Source of the DNA: Siphonobacter curvatus
GTDB taxonomy: Bacteria; Bacteroidota; Bacteroidia; Cytophagales; Spirosomataceae
Length of the DNA stretch: 64,000 nucleotides
Direction: 5' to 3'
Assembly (NCBI RefSeq): GCF_002943425.1
Contig: NZ_PTRA01000005.1
Location: forward strand, 1 to 64,000
How positions within the stretch are numbered: position 1 is the first letter of the stretch; every line of letters begins with the position of its first letter. The notes beneath the pieces were generated by a model. The model was not told where the DNA came from. It did not search any database and was given only the letters and a program-made list of their open reading frames with translations. Positions 35,030 through 45,366 of the stretch are shown one piece after another. A program made the position numbers and the translations under genes.

Positions 35030-36469
35030 TTAGGCTTTCAAATAAATCTGAAAAGTCGATCCCTGATTTTCTTGACTATGAGCGAGAATCCGGCCTCCGT
35101 GGTTTTCGACGATGTTACGAACAATCGTCAGGCCCAAACCCGTACCGGTATACGTGTTCCGGGAGTGGAGGCGTTGGAAGGCTTCAAAAATTTTCTCCTG
35201 ATACTGCTCATTAAAACCAATACCATTATCAGATACCTCAATCCGGTAAAACGAATCGGCCCGGTCCCGCAGGTAAATCTGGGGACCCTGAGAACGAATG
35301 TGGATGACGGGGCGAACACCTGGGGCAATGTACTTCAGAGCATTCGAAAGCAGGTTCTGAAATAATTGCCGCATTTGCCAGGCATTCGCCTGAATGTGGG
35401 GCAGGGGATCGATGGTGATAAGAGCCTCCTGTTGGCGAATGGGTACTTCCAGATCCGAGCAGACTTCCGTCAGAATTTGGTTCAAATCAACGGCCTCGAA
35501 AGTCGTCGATTCGTTACTTAGCTGAGCGAACGTGAGCAGATCATTAATGAGTGAACCCATTCGGTCGGTAGCCGACTGCATTTTGTCAATTAATTCGGTT
35601 CCTTTGCCCAAATTAGCTTGGTACTGGGTAGCTAGTAAATGACCAAAGTGCCTGATTTTTCGCAGTGGTTCCTGCAAATCATGACTGGCGATGGAAGCAA
35701 ACTGCTCTAGGGCTTCATTCGATTGCTTAAGCTGTTGCTGATTACGTTGACTCTGGGTAATGTTGGTAAAGGTAATGGTAATCTGATCAGGCCCCTGGGC
35801 CACGGCCGATACATCAAACCACGCTTCCAATCCGTTGCTATCCCGGTAGTACTGAATAGCATGTTCCGGCTGACCGGTTTCGGCCACCCGGGCATACATA
35901 TCGAATAAACCCGATTCTTTATTTCCCGGAAAAACGCTCATCAGCGTTTTTCCCGTGATGTCCTGCGGTTTCAGATACAGATCCCGTTCCACCGTTGCAT
36001 TGGCATTTTCCATCAGAAAATCCGTAATCAGCTCCGGAGTATCTGGTTGCTGCCGAAGAGCTTTCATGGAAATGATACTATTGGGCGAAGCATCCAGAAT
36101 AGACTGTAGTCGTTGGATGGCATCGGGTACTTCCCAGAAGGTGCAGAGCATTTGCGTACCGACCATCTCCAGGGTGGCGTCGAGGCAAAGTTCGGGGCGA
36201 ATTTGTAGACGCTGCTGAACAGGTTGTCGGGTATGAATGACCTGCGGACAAACATTCAGGAAAAACGGATCGGGTACGTAAGCTCGGAATGAAGTTTCTG
36301 CAGTGGATTGTAACAGATTCCGGCCGGTTTCATTAAGAAAAACGATCCGAAGGTCCATGAGCTGTTCCGCCGCGTATAGCGGTTCAAGCAAAGCGACTCC
36401 CGGCGAAGAAACCGGAATTCCCAGGGAATCATTAGCTTCTGAAGTTATATCAATCTGGAGTGATTTCAT
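35030..36469 (-). CDS. PAS-domain sensor histidine kinase
   Basis: A 479-residue kinase without a clear membrane segment. Two PAS-like regions (about 1-120 and 120-245, the second with GKTLMSVFPGNKESGLFDMY) precede a HisKA domain with the phospho-acceptor His263 in SIASHDLQEPLRKI. The HATPase domain shows QNLLSNALKYI, DNGIGFNEQYQEKIFE and TGTGLGLTIVRNIVENHGG. No response regulator is adjacent, so the partner is elsewhere. The lack of a transmembrane helix suggests an intracellular signal. Confidence 0.9.
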   Translation of the reverse strand: MKSLQIDITSEANDSLGIPVSSPGVALLEPLYAAEQLMDLRIVFLNETGRNLLQSTAETSFRAYVPDPFFLNVCPQVIHTRQPVQQRLQIRPELCLDATLEMVGTQMLCTFWEVPDAIQRLQSILDASPNSIISMKALRQQPDTPELITDFLMENANATVERDLYLKPQDITGKTLMSVFPGNKESGLFDMYARVAETGQPEHAIQYYRDSNGLEAWFDVSAVAQGPDQITITFTNITQSQRNQQQLKQSNEALEQFASIASHDLQEPLRKIRHFGHLLATQYQANLGKGTELIDKMQSATDRMGSLINDLLTFAQLSNESTTFEAVDLNQILTEVCSDLEVPIRQQEALITIDPLPHIQANAWQMRQLFQNLLSNALKYIAPGVRPVIHIRSQGPQIYLRDRADSFYRIEVSDNGIGFNEQYQEKIFEAFQRLHSRNTYTGTGLGLTIVRNIVENHGGRILAHSQENQGSTFQIYLKA

Positions 36470-36591
36470 CAGTCACAAACAATGCTACTCGAAATTTTCT
36501 AAAAAAATCGTACTCATTCAACCTGTAATCTACTTGTAGGCGGCTAGTTAAGTCTTTTTAAGGAAATCATCCAAACCTCAATGGACCTTCG

Positions 36592-36599
36592 TATTTTTG
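36592..36599 (+). promoter_or_regulatory. Putative -7 box of the MFS gene
   Basis: TATTTTTG matches TAnnTTTG and lies 22 bases before the ATG at 36622. A convincing -33 TTG is not seen at the right distance. Confidence 0.4.
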
Positions 36600-36621
36600 A
36601 GTTTTGACACTCCTTACCTAC

Positions 36622-37869
36622 ATGGCTACGACTAAGCCTTCGGCAGCACTGACGTTCATCTTCATTACCCTTTTGATTGACGTTACCGGACTGGGAATCA
36701 TTATTCCGGTATTTCCCAAACTCATTGAAGAGCTCATTCAGGGCAATATCAGTCAAGCCTCACTGTACGGTGGCTGGCTGACCTTTGCCTATGCCATTAT
36801 GCAATTTCTCTGTGCTCCCGTACTCGGAGGGCTGAGTGATCACTTTGGCCGACGGCCTGTACTACTAGCGTCCTTGTTGGGTTTTGGACTTGACTACATC
36901 CTGCAAGGCTTTGCTCCTTCCATTGGCTGGCTGTTTGTGGGTCGTATTCTGGCCGGCGTTACCGGAGCCAGCTTCACTACCGCTAGTGCCTACATCGCCG
37001 ACGTGAGTACGCCCGAAAAACGGGCTCAGAACTTTGGGCTAGTCGGTGCGGCCTTCGGTGCCGGATTTATTCTGGGACCGGCATTGGGTGGATTGCTAGG
37101 AAGTTTGGGGTCGCGGGTACCCTTTTTCGTCGCCGCAGCACTGTCGCTGATTAACTGCCTGTACGGTTATTTTGTTTTACCCGAATCTTTGGCTCCGGAA
37201 AACCGACGCGTTTTTGACTGGAAACGGGCCAATCCGGTGAGTTCGCTGCTTAACCTGCGGCGGTACCCGATCATTTTGAGCCTGACGGCCTCACTGGTAT
37301 GTATCTACATTGCCGGGCACGCTACCCAGAGTACCTGGACGTACTTTACCATGGAAAAATTCCAGTGGACGGAAAAATGGGTTGGCCTTTCACTGGCCTG
37401 TATTGGTCTGTGCGTGGGTATTGTACAGGCGGGTGTGATCCGACTGATCACGCCGCGAATTGGCCCCCGCCGTTCAGTATACGTGGGGCTGTTTTGTACC
37501 ATTATCGGCTTTATCTGCTTTGCCTTTGCTTCGCGAGGATGGATGATGTTCGTTTTTACCATTCCCTATGCCCTTGGCGGAATCGCCGGACCTTCGTTAC
37601 AGGGAATTATTTCAAGTCAGGTACCGGCCAATGAACAGGGTGAACTCCAAGGGGCTCTGACAAGTCTAGTGAGCGTCACTTCCATTATTGGGCCTCCGTT
37701 TATGACGAGTCTGTTTTCGTACTTTACGCAGGCGTCGGCACCCGTCTATTTTCCGGGGGCTCCGTTTATCGCGGGTGCCATTTTTGCTTTGTTCAGCGTG
37801 ATTTTTGCCATACGAACGTTACAGAAAACCGATGTTATCGTACCACCGAAGCCGTATGATCAAGAATAA
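36622..37869 (+). CDS. TetA-like major facilitator exporter
   Basis: A 415-residue inner-membrane transporter with about 12 helices, of the TCR/TetA drug:proton antiporter group. Motif A is [16 protein letters not shown], followed by the TetA-like [22 protein letters not shown] and [13 protein letters not shown]. The ATG at 36622 is preferred to a TTG six codons earlier. The family includes tetracycline pumps and many exporters with other substrates. Resistance cannot be inferred from sequence alone. Its last 35 bases overlap the convergent hybrid kinase gene. Confidence 0.85.
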   Translation: MATTKPSAALTFIFITLLIDVTGLGIIIPVFPKLIEELIQGNISQASLYGGWLTFAYAIMQFLCAPVLGGLSDHFGRRPVLLASLLGFGLDYILQGFAPSIGWLFVGRILAGVTGASFTTASAYIADVSTPEKRAQNFGLVGAAFGAGFILGPALGGLLGSLGSRVPFFVAAALSLINCLYGYFVLPESLAPENRRVFDWKRANPVSSLLNLRRYPIILSLTASLVCIYIAGHATQSTWTYFTMEKFQWTEKWVGLSLACIGLCVGIVQAGVIRLITPRIGPRRSVYVGLFCTIIGFICFAFASRGWMMFVFTIPYALGGIAGPSLQGIISSQVPANEQGELQGALTSLVSVTSIIGPPFMTSLFSYFTQASAPVYFPGAPFIAGAIFALFSVIFAIRTLQKTDVIVPPKPYDQE

Positions 37870-40180
37870 CCCGTAGTAATTCTTCGGGTTTGAAGGGTTT
37901 CAGGACGATGTCGTTCAGTCCCGAAGCTTTCACTTTTTCCGAAATCTCGGGAATCAGGTTAGCCGTCAGAGCAATAATGGGGAGCGTATAGCCGCCTTGC
38001 CGTAACTGTCGGCTGGCTTCGTAACCATCCATGATGGGCATTTGCAGGTCCATGAGAATCAGCATTGGTTGCTCCGTTTTGACTTTTTGTAAAGCTTCTT
38101 CTCCCTGGGTCGCCGTCACGACTTCAGCTCCCCAGCGTTTCAAAATGCCACGAGCCGCAAGAATATTCATGGGCTGATCATCAACCAGCAGGATTTTTAG
38201 CCCTCGTAAGGGATGTTCGTCCACGACAGCCACTGGACTAGTTTCGAGGGGTTTGTCAGCTTTAGCGAAGCGTTGACGAAAGTAAAAACGGGAGCCATGG
38301 CCTGGCGTACTGCTCAATTGCAGGGGCACGCCCTGCAATTCGAGTAGATGTTTACAAATGGCCAGCCCCAAGCCAGTACCGCCAAAGCTACGCGTCATGG
38401 AGGAGTCGGCCTGGGTAAAGCGTTCAAAAATGAGCTGCTGTTTTTCAGTGTCTATGCCAATCCCCGTATCTTCTATCGAAAATTCCAGCCAGATTTCCGT
38501 ATCCGATTGTTCAAGTACGCGAATGCCAAGTCCTACCCAGCCGCTTTCAGTAAATTTAAGGGCATTGTGCACCAAATTGGTAAGCACCTGCGAGGTACGG
38601 GTGGGATCCCCTACAACGAGCGTTTGTAGGGCTGCATCTGCTTCAACTTTTAATTCCAGCTGCTTTTCTGCCGCATAAGGCCGATAACTGGCTACGATGT
38701 TTCGGGCCATCTGCACCGGATCAAAGGGGATGGCTTCGAAAACAATTTTTCCCGCCTCAATTTTATTAAAATCCAGGATATCGTTGATGATGTTGAGCAG
38801 ATTATTCGCCGAAAAAAGCATCACATCCAGATGCTGCTGCTGATCGGTGCGGGGACGTTCGCCCAGTAGCAGGTGCGTCATACCAATGATGGAATTCAGC
38901 GGCGTCCGGATTTCGTGACTCATGGTACTGAGGAAATCACTCTTCACCCGTAAGCCTTCCTCCGCCTGAAGCCGAGCTTGTTTCAATGTAAAGGCGAAGC
39001 GAAAGGAAAGAATGAGCGATTGCAGCAAAAAGAAACAGAGATAGCCTACAAACAGCAGTTGTTTCTCAGGGGTAGTCAGCCCAAAATACCGCAGGTTGAT
39101 AACGGTAAATACGATCATCAATACGCCAGTGCTCATCAGGGCATAATAAGCTCCTAAACGCCGATGCCGGGCCGCTTGTGAATACACGTAAAAGGCATAG
39201 GCAATGTAGAGAAACATCAAAACCAGAAAGGGATTGATGAGTTGGGTGAAGATCAGGGGTGAACTCAGCAGGGTAATGAGAACAAACAACAAACAAATCC
39301 CGGTCATGCCCCGGATAATGACCCGATGCGTATCGAGCGGGTAGAGAGCCTGGGTGTACTGCGTAAAAAAGGCGATACCCAGAAACAGCGACAAGTACTC
39401 CAGATGAAGCATAAAGCTCCAGGATCCATTCGGAAATAAATCATGGATTTCGTACAAATCCGTACCGACAATGCGGTAACTGTAACAAAACGCAAACAGA
39501 GCAAAGTATAAAATGGCCCGATCGTGTTGACCAAACCTGAATAGGCCCAGAAACAGTAAGCCACCCATGAGCAGAAATCCCGTTAATAACCAATCAATGG
39601 CTTTGACCTGGCGGTATTCTGGCAGAAGCTTCTGGGCATCACCCATTTGAATTTCCTGATAGGTTCCGCCCTTGGAATGATGAAAGTTCGCTACTTGTAG
39701 TAAAAGTCGTAGCGTATCGCTGGTTTGACGGGGTAGCAGCTGACACTGAGAAGTCCAGAACGGTACGGTGGTCGCCCGGCTCGTGCCCGGCTGCCCGCTA
39801 TTCATAAGTTCCTCGTCATTGACGAACAATCGGAATGAACTGTAACAATCGCCCATGAACAAGGCCAACGGAGGATGCCCGGCAGGCAATAGTACAGTCA
39901 ATTCATAGGTAGCGTAACCCTGGCCGGTTAAAGGTTTGCCCTGCCAGTGAGATTGATTGAATAAACTGGGGAAAGGCGTGTATTCGGTACGGGAAGCGGC
40001 TTGCCCGGGCTTCCGCAGTTGTGCCCAAGTCCACTTCCATTCACCGTTCAGGGCAACTTGCGACTGTTCAAGGGGGGTATGCCGAAGGTCGAGTATACCT
40101 TTGACGGCTTTCGGCTGAGCATAGACATTAGGCAAGAAAAAGGCCAGTATCCATAGCAGCAAGTAACTTTTTTTTTTCAT
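37835..40180 (-). CDS. Hybrid sensor histidine kinase/response regulator (7TMR-DISM type)
   Basis: A 781-residue membrane kinase. A signal peptide ([22 protein letters not shown]) leads to an extracytoplasmic jelly-roll of about 180 residues (7TMR-DISMED-like), then seven transmembrane helices. HisKA follows with His422 in [15 protein letters not shown], then HATPase ([28 protein letters not shown]) and a C-terminal receiver domain with Asp711 in [15 protein letters not shown]. The frame extends to 40354, but the extra N-terminus is not a plausible signal. The output partner is unknown. The 3' end overlaps the MFS gene. Confidence 0.88.
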   Translation of the reverse strand: MKKKSYLLLWILAFFLPNVYAQPKAVKGILDLRHTPLEQSQVALNGEWKWTWAQLRKPGQAASRTEYTPFPSLFNQSHWQGKPLTGQGYATYELTVLLPAGHPPLALFMGDCYSSFRLFVNDEELMNSGQPGTSRATTVPFWTSQCQLLPRQTSDTLRLLLQVANFHHSKGGTYQEIQMGDAQKLLPEYRQVKAIDWLLTGFLLMGGLLFLGLFRFGQHDRAILYFALFAFCYSYRIVGTDLYEIHDLFPNGSWSFMLHLEYLSLFLGIAFFTQYTQALYPLDTHRVIIRGMTGICLLFVLITLLSSPLIFTQLINPFLVLMFLYIAYAFYVYSQAARHRRLGAYYALMSTGVLMIVFTVINLRYFGLTTPEKQLLFVGYLCFFLLQSLILSFRFAFTLKQARLQAEEGLRVKSDFLSTMSHEIRTPLNSIIGMTHLLLGERPRTDQQQHLDVMLFSANNLLNIINDILDFNKIEAGKIVFEAIPFDPVQMARNIVASYRPYAAEKQLELKVEADAALQTLVVGDPTRTSQVLTNLVHNALKFTESGWVGLGIRVLEQSDTEIWLEFSIEDTGIGIDTEKQQLIFERFTQADSSMTRSFGGTGLGLAICKHLLELQGVPLQLSSTPGHGSRFYFRQRFAKADKPLETSPVAVVDEHPLRGLKILLVDDQPMNILAARGILKRWGAEVVTATQGEEALQKVKTEQPMLILMDLQMPIMDGYEASRQLRQGGYTLPIIALTANLIPEISEKVKASGLNDIVLKPFKPEELLRVILDHTASVVR

Positions 40181-40446
40181 GACAGAAGATCTGCCGGGTG
40201 GCGGAATAGCAATGATGGTGCGGTGGAATTTTTCCGACTTCTCATAATACAGCTGCGGAAAGGGTTTTCGTACCGATTCGTAGAAGATAAGATGGAGTGG
40301 GATAAACAGTAAATATACTATAAAAAAGGCTAATAAGCTGGAATATGTAACCAAATGATAAGGCGAGTGTATACGGATTTTTGTCCGGGTTCAGCGGAAT
40401 CCTCCTAACTTCGGGACTTTCAAATCAGATCTTTACGTTTGAAGCT

Positions 40447-41025
40447 ATGACTCTTTCCCTAGAAGTATTGAACGAAGTGATCCGTTCGCGTCGCAGTATT
40501 TTCCCGCCCAGCTATACCGATGAGGAAATTTCGGTGAAGGATCTGGAGATGATTCTGGAGAACGCCAATTTCGCTCCCACGCACCGACTAACCGAACCCT
40601 GGCGTTTTACGATTTTCCGGGGAAATGGTTTAACCAAACTCGCTGATTTTCTGGGCGAAACGTACCGTTCGCAAACAACCCCCGAAAATTTTTCGGAAGC
40701 CAAATACGAAGGTACGCGTTCGAAAGCCCTCAAATCGGCTGCTGTCATCGCCATTGTGATGGAAGTACACCCCGAAAAAGTACCCGAGTGGGAAGAATTG
40801 GCCGCCGTAGCCTGTGCGGTGCAGAATATATGGTTAACCATAACGGCGATGGGGTTAGGCGGCTATTGGAGCACGCCGGGTAATCTGGCCGCCCTGGGAA
40901 CCTTCCTGAATCTACCGGAAAATCAGAAGTGCGTCGGTCTCTTTTACCTGGGCCACCATGCCGCCCCGAGCAAACCAGCCGTCCGTAAACCGATTATGGA
41001 TAAGCTGACCTGGATTGAAGATTAA
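40447..41025 (+). CDS. Nitroreductase-family flavoenzyme
   Basis: A 192-residue FMN-dependent NAD(P)H oxidoreductase. Family features are EVIRSRRSIFP near the N-terminus (FMN phosphate contact), the NFAPTHRLTEPWRF segment, and MGLGGYWSTPG for the isoalloxazine site. The ATG at 40447 is chosen; a longer frame from 40381 has no family support. It probably reduces nitro compounds or quinones. A terminator follows at once. Confidence 0.88.
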   Translation: MTLSLEVLNEVIRSRRSIFPPSYTDEEISVKDLEMILENANFAPTHRLTEPWRFTIFRGNGLTKLADFLGETYRSQTTPENFSEAKYEGTRSKALKSAAVIAIVMEVHPEKVPEWEELAAVACAVQNIWLTITAMGLGGYWSTPGNLAALGTFLNLPENQKCVGLFYLGHHAAPSKPAVRKPIMDKLTWIED

Positions 41026-41033
41026 CAAACCCC

Positions 41034-41071
41034 GCCCTTTGTCTGACGAGCTTGGACAAAGGGCTTTTCTT
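41034..41071 (+). terminator. Intrinsic terminator of nitroreductase gene
   Basis: GCCCTTTGTC (41034-41043) pairs with GACAAAGGGC (41055-41064) and is followed by TTTTCTT. It starts 9 bases after the nitroreductase stop. Confidence 0.85.
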
Positions 41072-41078
41072 AACCTCT

Positions 41079-42221
41079 ATGCTACGATCGCTTCTATTCA
41101 CGTTACTAGCCATACCTCCCTTCTTACTGAACGCACAGTCTACGTTCCGCCTAAATGGCAAAGTAGACGCGTTGAAAAATGGCGATACAGTCTTTTTAAT
41201 TTACGATAAGGGGAATCAGCAAAGCGTAGATTCCAGTCGGGTACAGGACGGGCGGTTTACCTTCGAAGGAACGATTGATTACCCCGTTTTTTCAGGACTG
41301 TATCTGCACAAGAATCCCTATCAAAGTAAGTTGGCAGCGGGGGAAAAAATGGATTACCTGCGGTTTTATTTGGAACCGGTTACCATGCAATTGCAAGCAA
41401 AGGATTCCCTGAAACATATCCGTATTCAGGGTTCGCCGAGTAATACCTTACACCAGGAGCTGCAAAGTCAGTTGAAAGCCAACGATGAAACCTTTCAGCG
41501 TTTTGTTCGGCAAACTCAGGCCCTGCCGCCAGAGAAGCTGAAAGATAAAACCATCTACGACAGCCTGCTGAATCGGGAGCAGGAGCTATTGCGGGAATCC
41601 TATGAAATTCATCTGGCCTTTGCCGACAAACATCCCGACGCTTACCTCAGCCTGATTAGCTTATCCCACGTGGCCGCTCAACCGGGCATGACGGAACGGG
41701 CGGGTAAAGTCTATCAGAAAATACCGGAAACGCTCAGGCGAACGCCGCTGGGTAGGGATATTCCCATGCAATTGGCAGCCCCCACACGCACCCAGGTGGG
41801 TAGTACGGCCCCCGATTTTGAGCAGCCTACACCCGAAGGCAAGGCCGTCAAGGTATCGGATTTTAAAAATCAATACGTGTTAATCGATTTTTGGGCCAGT
41901 TGGTGTGGTCCCTGTCGGCAGGAAAATCCGCAAATTGTCAAGGCTTATCAGACCTACAAAGCCAAAGGCTTTGCGATCCTGGGCGTATCCCTCGATTTTC
42001 CGGGTCAGAAAAAAGCCTGGCTAAAAGCCATTGAGAAAGATCAGCTTACCTGGACCCAGGTTTCGGATTTAAAGGGCTGGGAAAACGCAGCGGCCAAGCA
42101 GTACGGGATCAGGTCCATTCCCGCTAATTTTCTGATTGATCCTTCGGGTAAAATCATTGCCCGGGATCTACGGGGAGAGGATCTGCAACGGGAATTGGGT
42201 CAAATTTTTGCGAATAAATGA
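41079..42221 (+). CDS. TlpA/ResA-like thiol-disulfide oxidoreductase with DUF4369 domain
   Basis: A 380-residue exported protein. The signal peptide (MLRSLLFTLLAIPPFLLNAQ) is followed by a DUF4369 beta domain (about 22-120: FRLNGKVDALKNGDTVFLIYD), a helical linker, and a thioredoxin domain from about 240. The active site is FWASWCGPCRQENP. AILGVSLDFPG and YGIRSIPANFLID complete the AhpC/TSA-TlpA fold. It reduces disulfides in the periplasm, perhaps in cytochrome maturation. The ATG at 41079 lies just after the preceding terminator; the TTG further upstream is discarded because it adds to the signal peptide. Confidence 0.88.
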   Translation: MLRSLLFTLLAIPPFLLNAQSTFRLNGKVDALKNGDTVFLIYDKGNQQSVDSSRVQDGRFTFEGTIDYPVFSGLYLHKNPYQSKLAAGEKMDYLRFYLEPVTMQLQAKDSLKHIRIQGSPSNTLHQELQSQLKANDETFQRFVRQTQALPPEKLKDKTIYDSLLNREQELLRESYEIHLAFADKHPDAYLSLISLSHVAAQPGMTERAGKVYQKIPETLRRTPLGRDIPMQLAAPTRTQVGSTAPDFEQPTPEGKAVKVSDFKNQYVLIDFWASWCGPCRQENPQIVKAYQTYKAKGFAILGVSLDFPGQKKAWLKAIEKDQLTWTQVSDLKGWENAAAKQYGIRSIPANFLIDPSGKIIARDLRGEDLQRELGQIFANK

Positions 42222-42256
42222 CCTGACAGAAACGAATGGATTTGTGTCAGGTCATT
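42219..42256. terminator. Hairpin between TlpA-like gene and cobU
   Basis: ATGACCTGACA (42219-42229) pairs with TGTCAGGTCAT (42246-42256), 11 bp. It overlaps the last codon of the plus-strand gene and stands before the cobU stop, so it can end both convergent transcripts. Confidence 0.7.
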
Positions 42257-42261
42257 GCTCA

Positions 42262-42765
42262 TTACTTCAGCCGCAGGGGTAAGCCGGATACCATAAAAAT
42301 TGCTTCCTCCGCCTGACGGGCCACGTATTGATTCGCCCAGCCCTGCAAATCCGTGAACTGCCGTCCAAGCGGCGTATCGGCGTGGAGGCCCATGCCAATT
42401 TCGTTGGAAATAATCAGTAACGTAGCCGGAGTCTCTACCAAAGCATCCACCTCGGCCTGAAACGCTGCCAGTGTCCGGTCCAGATCGTTTTCGTGAGCCA
42501 TAAATAGGTTGGTGAGCCAGAGCGTGACGCAGTCGATGACGACGACCCGACCGGGTAAGGGAAGGGTAGCCAGATCTTTTTCGGCTTCAAACGTCGTCCA
42601 TTCCGGACCGCGTTCCCGCCGGTGCCGATTCACCCGTCCGGCGAAATCTTCGTCCCAGATTTTCGCCGTAGCCACGTACACCGGCGACTCCGAAAGAGCG
42701 AGAGCCCGCTCCTGAGCGTAGCGACTTTTGCCGCTCCGGGCTCCACCCGAGATGTAAATGATCAT
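42262..42765 (-). CDS. cobU: Adenosylcobinamide kinase / guanylyltransferase
   Basis: A 167-residue bifunctional enzyme that phosphorylates adenosylcobinamide and then adds GMP to give adenosylcobinamide-GDP. The P-loop is IYISGGARSGKSRYAQE at residues 3-19. RHRRERGPEWTTFEAE holds the guanylylated His region, and VVVIDCVTLWLTNLFM and LLIISNEIGMGLHADTP are conserved. It is the last gene of the riboswitch-controlled btuFCD operon and overlaps the preceding gene by 4 bases. Confidence 0.93.
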   Translation of the reverse strand: MIIYISGGARSGKSRYAQERALALSESPVYVATAKIWDEDFAGRVNRHRRERGPEWTTFEAEKDLATLPLPGRVVVIDCVTLWLTNLFMAHENDLDRTLAAFQAEVDALVETPATLLIISNEIGMGLHADTPLGRQFTDLQGWANQYVARQAEEAIFMVSGLPLRLK

Positions 42766-43340
42766 TCGGGTTTCTTAAAGCGTTTGTACAGAAAGAGTTG
42801 CCATTTTTCTTCGGCGACTCCGGCTTTATCCATTTCAGCCCGGGCTAGTGTAAAAAACAGATCGGACAGGCGGTTGATGTAGGCCGGAATGGCCTCGTGG
42901 ACGGTATCGGTTTTGATGAGTGAAACCAGTCGCCGCTCACCCCGCCGCATCTGCGTACGAATCATGTGACAGAGGGCTGAAATCTCGTTTCCACCGGGCA
43001 AGAGGAAGTAGTCGGAAGGGGAGGTCATGGCCGCTTCCAGGTCATCAATCCAGGTTTCGCAAAACTCGGCTCCGTCTTCGGGAAGCGGGTTCGTGTTGAT
43101 TTTTTTCGCGTCGGAAGGACGGGCCAGGTGCGACATCATGTCCATCAGATCCTTCTGAATTTTGTGCAGATTGGTCTGCCATTCGTGCTCAGTCCCGAGC
43201 TTCACGCGTAACAGTCCAATCGTTGAGTTAACCTCATCCAGCGTACCGATGCACTCCACGCGGACGTTATCTTTGGCGACGCGACTACCGCCGAACAAAC
43301 CCGTCGTTCCTTTGTCGCCTTTTTTGGTGTAAATTTTCAT
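42762..43340 (-). CDS. PduO-type ATP:cob(I)alamin adenosyltransferase
   Basis: A 192-residue cytoplasmic enzyme that adds the adenosyl group to cob(I)alamin or cobinamide. Motifs are MKIYTKKGDKGTTGLFGGSRV at the N-terminus, in which KKGDKGTTGL binds ATP; ECIGTLDEVNSTIGLLR; and AALCHMIRTQMRRGERRLVSL-like sequence with the conserved CHxxRTxxRRxER pattern. It is a trimeric family. It follows the B12 ABC transporter in the operon and precedes cobU, which fits the order of cobinamide salvage. Confidence 0.92.
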   Translation of the reverse strand: MKIYTKKGDKGTTGLFGGSRVAKDNVRVECIGTLDEVNSTIGLLRVKLGTEHEWQTNLHKIQKDLMDMMSHLARPSDAKKINTNPLPEDGAEFCETWIDDLEAAMTSPSDYFLLPGGNEISALCHMIRTQMRRGERRLVSLIKTDTVHEAIPAYINRLSDLFFTLARAEMDKAGVAEEKWQLFLYKRFKKPE

Positions 43341-43348
43341 AAGATGAG

Positions 43349-44332
43349 TTATCGGCCCTTGAGCCGTTTGGAAAGTTCTTCAAGTAATGCCTGGATGGAA
43401 GTGACCGCAACGGCTCCATCAATCAGCCAGCGATCGGACTGTACCTCCACGGAAAGGGCAGCCCCAGGCTCCGTGCGGTAGCCTTCCCGCCACAAGGCCC
43501 GCCGGGTCCAGAACAACGAACCGGCTTCGCCCGTCAGTTGTACGGCAGGGCCCGTAGGGGAGGGGTACAGCTGGAAAGTCCCCGTAAGACGATCAAACAC
43601 AAAACCAGTAGCCGTAAAGGCCCTCTCAAACGCACCGTTGAGAACCAAATCTTCGGGGACACCCTGAGCAAAACGGCCGTTGGTTCCCATGAGCCATAAC
43701 TGGTCGGCGGCCTGCAGGGCCAGATCCAGTTCGTGCGTGGAAAGCAGAATGGCCTTTCCCGTTTGCCGGGCCAGCTCGTGTAGCAGTCGCATCAACTCCA
43801 CCCGACTCGGTAAATCCAGGTGAGCGGTGGGTTCATCCAGCAAAATCAGATCGGTATCCTGAGCCAGTGCCCGGGCGAGCATGACCTTCTGCCGTTCGCC
43901 ATCGCTAAGCTGGGAGATGCGTCGATCGGCAAAGGCCGTGGTTCCCGTCAATTCCAAGGCCCAGTCCACCTTACGCTGATCTTCCGCAGTCAGACTGCCC
44001 AACCAATTGGTGTACGGCGTGCGGCCCAGAGCTACCAGTTCGCGAACCCGTAGGTGTCCGGATTCGACGCGTTCGGTCAGGACCAGACTGAGTTTTCGGG
44101 CCAGATCAGTAGGAGCGAGGCTGGCTAGTACCTGCCCGTTCAGGTGAATTTCGCCACTTAAGGCCGCCTGTAAACCCGAAAGGGTTCGCATCAACGTCGA
44201 TTTGCCCGCTCCGTTGGGACCCAGCAAACCGACCAACTGACCCGGCTGCAAGCTCAGATTGAGAGGCCCAGCAACGGATTTCGTTGGGTAACCAATCCGC
44301 AGGTCATGGGTCGTTAGTAGCGGCTGGCTCAT
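43349..44332 (-). CDS. btuD: Cobalamin ABC transporter ATP-binding protein
   Basis: A 327-residue ATPase of the FecE/HmuV/BtuD group. Walker A is GLLGPNGAGKSTLM (about 34-47), the signature is QLSDGERQKVMLA, Walker B is DLILLDEPTAHLD, and the switch His is in LLSTHELDLALQ. It is about 70 residues longer than the usual 255; the extra C-terminal region (about 235-327) contains AVQLTGEAGSLFWTRRALWREGY and may be regulatory. It overlaps the permease gene by 4 bases. Confidence 0.85.
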   Translation of the reverse strand: MSQPLLTTHDLRIGYPTKSVAGPLNLSLQPGQLVGLLGPNGAGKSTLMRTLSGLQAALSGEIHLNGQVLASLAPTDLARKLSLVLTERVESGHLRVRELVALGRTPYTNWLGSLTAEDQRKVDWALELTGTTAFADRRISQLSDGERQKVMLARALAQDTDLILLDEPTAHLDLPSRVELMRLLHELARQTGKAILLSTHELDLALQAADQLWLMGTNGRFAQGVPEDLVLNGAFERAFTATGFVFDRLTGTFQLYPSPTGPAVQLTGEAGSLFWTRRALWREGYRTEPGAALSVEVQSDRWLIDGAVAVTSIQALLEELSKRLKGR

Positions 44333-45366
44333 ACAAAAACGGATTTATGACGACTGACAAGCATCCAGATCACCACCGGAGCCCCCAGTAAGGACGTCAC
44401 TACATTGATGGGTAAGATCGATTGCGTACCGGGAAGCTGGGCAATGCTGTCGCATAATAACATCAACAGACTACCTATGAGGCCATTCGCCGGAATGAGA
44501 ATGCGGTGATTAGAGGTGCCCAGCAACGAACGGGTCAGGTGCGGTACGGCAATGCCAATGAACCCAATCGGACCGCAAAACGCGGTGATACTGCCCGTAA
44601 GCAGACTTGTACTGGCAATAATCAGGGTGCGGGCCCGCCGAACGGTCAGCCCCATACTACGGGCGTAGGCCTCTCCCAGCAGTAAAGCATTTAGTGCTTT
44701 GGAAGAGGCAAAGGCTAGAACCAGTCCCAGCAGGACCACGCCGGAGAGCACGTACAGGTGTGACCCGAGTACGCCACCCAGCGAACCAAAGGTCCAGAGT
44801 AAATATTCCTGAATCTGTTCGGGCTGACTGAAATACTGCCAGATACTAATGACGGAAAAGGTAATCGTGCCGACCATTACCCCGACCAGCAACAGAACCA
44901 CATGGTCGCGGAGTCGTCCGGCAATGAGCAGGACCAGTCCCAGTACCAGAGCAGAACCCAGCGAAGCCATGCCCACAATTAGCCAGCTCCCGGAAAGCCC
45001 CAGTTGTCGGATGGCGTATAGACTGGTAACGCTCCCACTACCCAGCATCACCGCCGCCACGCCCAGACCCGCCCCGGCGGTAATACCCAGTTCGGAGGGG
45101 CCAGCCAGCGGATTGCGAAAAAGCGTTTGCATTTGCAGCCCACTCACGGATAATCCCCAGCCGACCAGCACGGCGGTACAGGCCTTGGGAATACGAATTT
45201 TTTCAACGATAAATAGCCAAGCCGTCTGTTCGGATTCATGGTGAAGTACGATACGTACCACTTCTCGAAGCGGAATGGCTACGGAACCCAGGGTAAGGTT
45301 CACCAGAAAACCAACTACCGTTGCTGCCAGGAGTAAACCCAGCACGAGTCGCAGGCGTGGTGTCAT
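44329..45366 (-). CDS. btuC: Cobalamin ABC transporter permease (FecCD family)
   Basis: A 345-residue inner-membrane permease with about ten helices. Family motifs are NPLAGPSELGITAGAGLG, the cytoplasmic coupling region LLGEAYARSMGL, and FCGPIGFIGIAVPHLTR near the C-terminus. FecCD permeases move cobalamin, haem or siderophores; the cobalamin riboswitch upstream and cob genes downstream settle the likely substrate. It overlaps its neighbours on both sides by 4 bases. Confidence 0.87.
   Translation of the reverse strand: MTPRLRLVLGLLLAATVVGFLVNLTLGSVAIPLREVVRIVLHHESEQTAWLFIVEKIRIPKACTAVLVGWGLSVSGLQMQTLFRNPLAGPSELGITAGAGLGVAAVMLGSGSVTSLYAIRQLGLSGSWLIVGMASLGSALVLGLVLLIAGRLRDHVVLLLVGVMVGTITFSVISIWQYFSQPEQIQEYLLWTFGSLGGVLGSHLYVLSGVVLLGLVLAFASSKALNALLLGEAYARSMGLTVRRARTLIIASTSLLTGSITAFCGPIGFIGIAVPHLTRSLLGTSNHRILIPANGLIGSLLMLLCDSIAQLPGTQSILPINVVTSLLGAPVVIWMLVSRHKSVFV

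Noticed and set aside
36622-37869. Tetracycline resistance gene
   Set aside because: TetA-like motifs show family only; substrate cannot be read from sequence.
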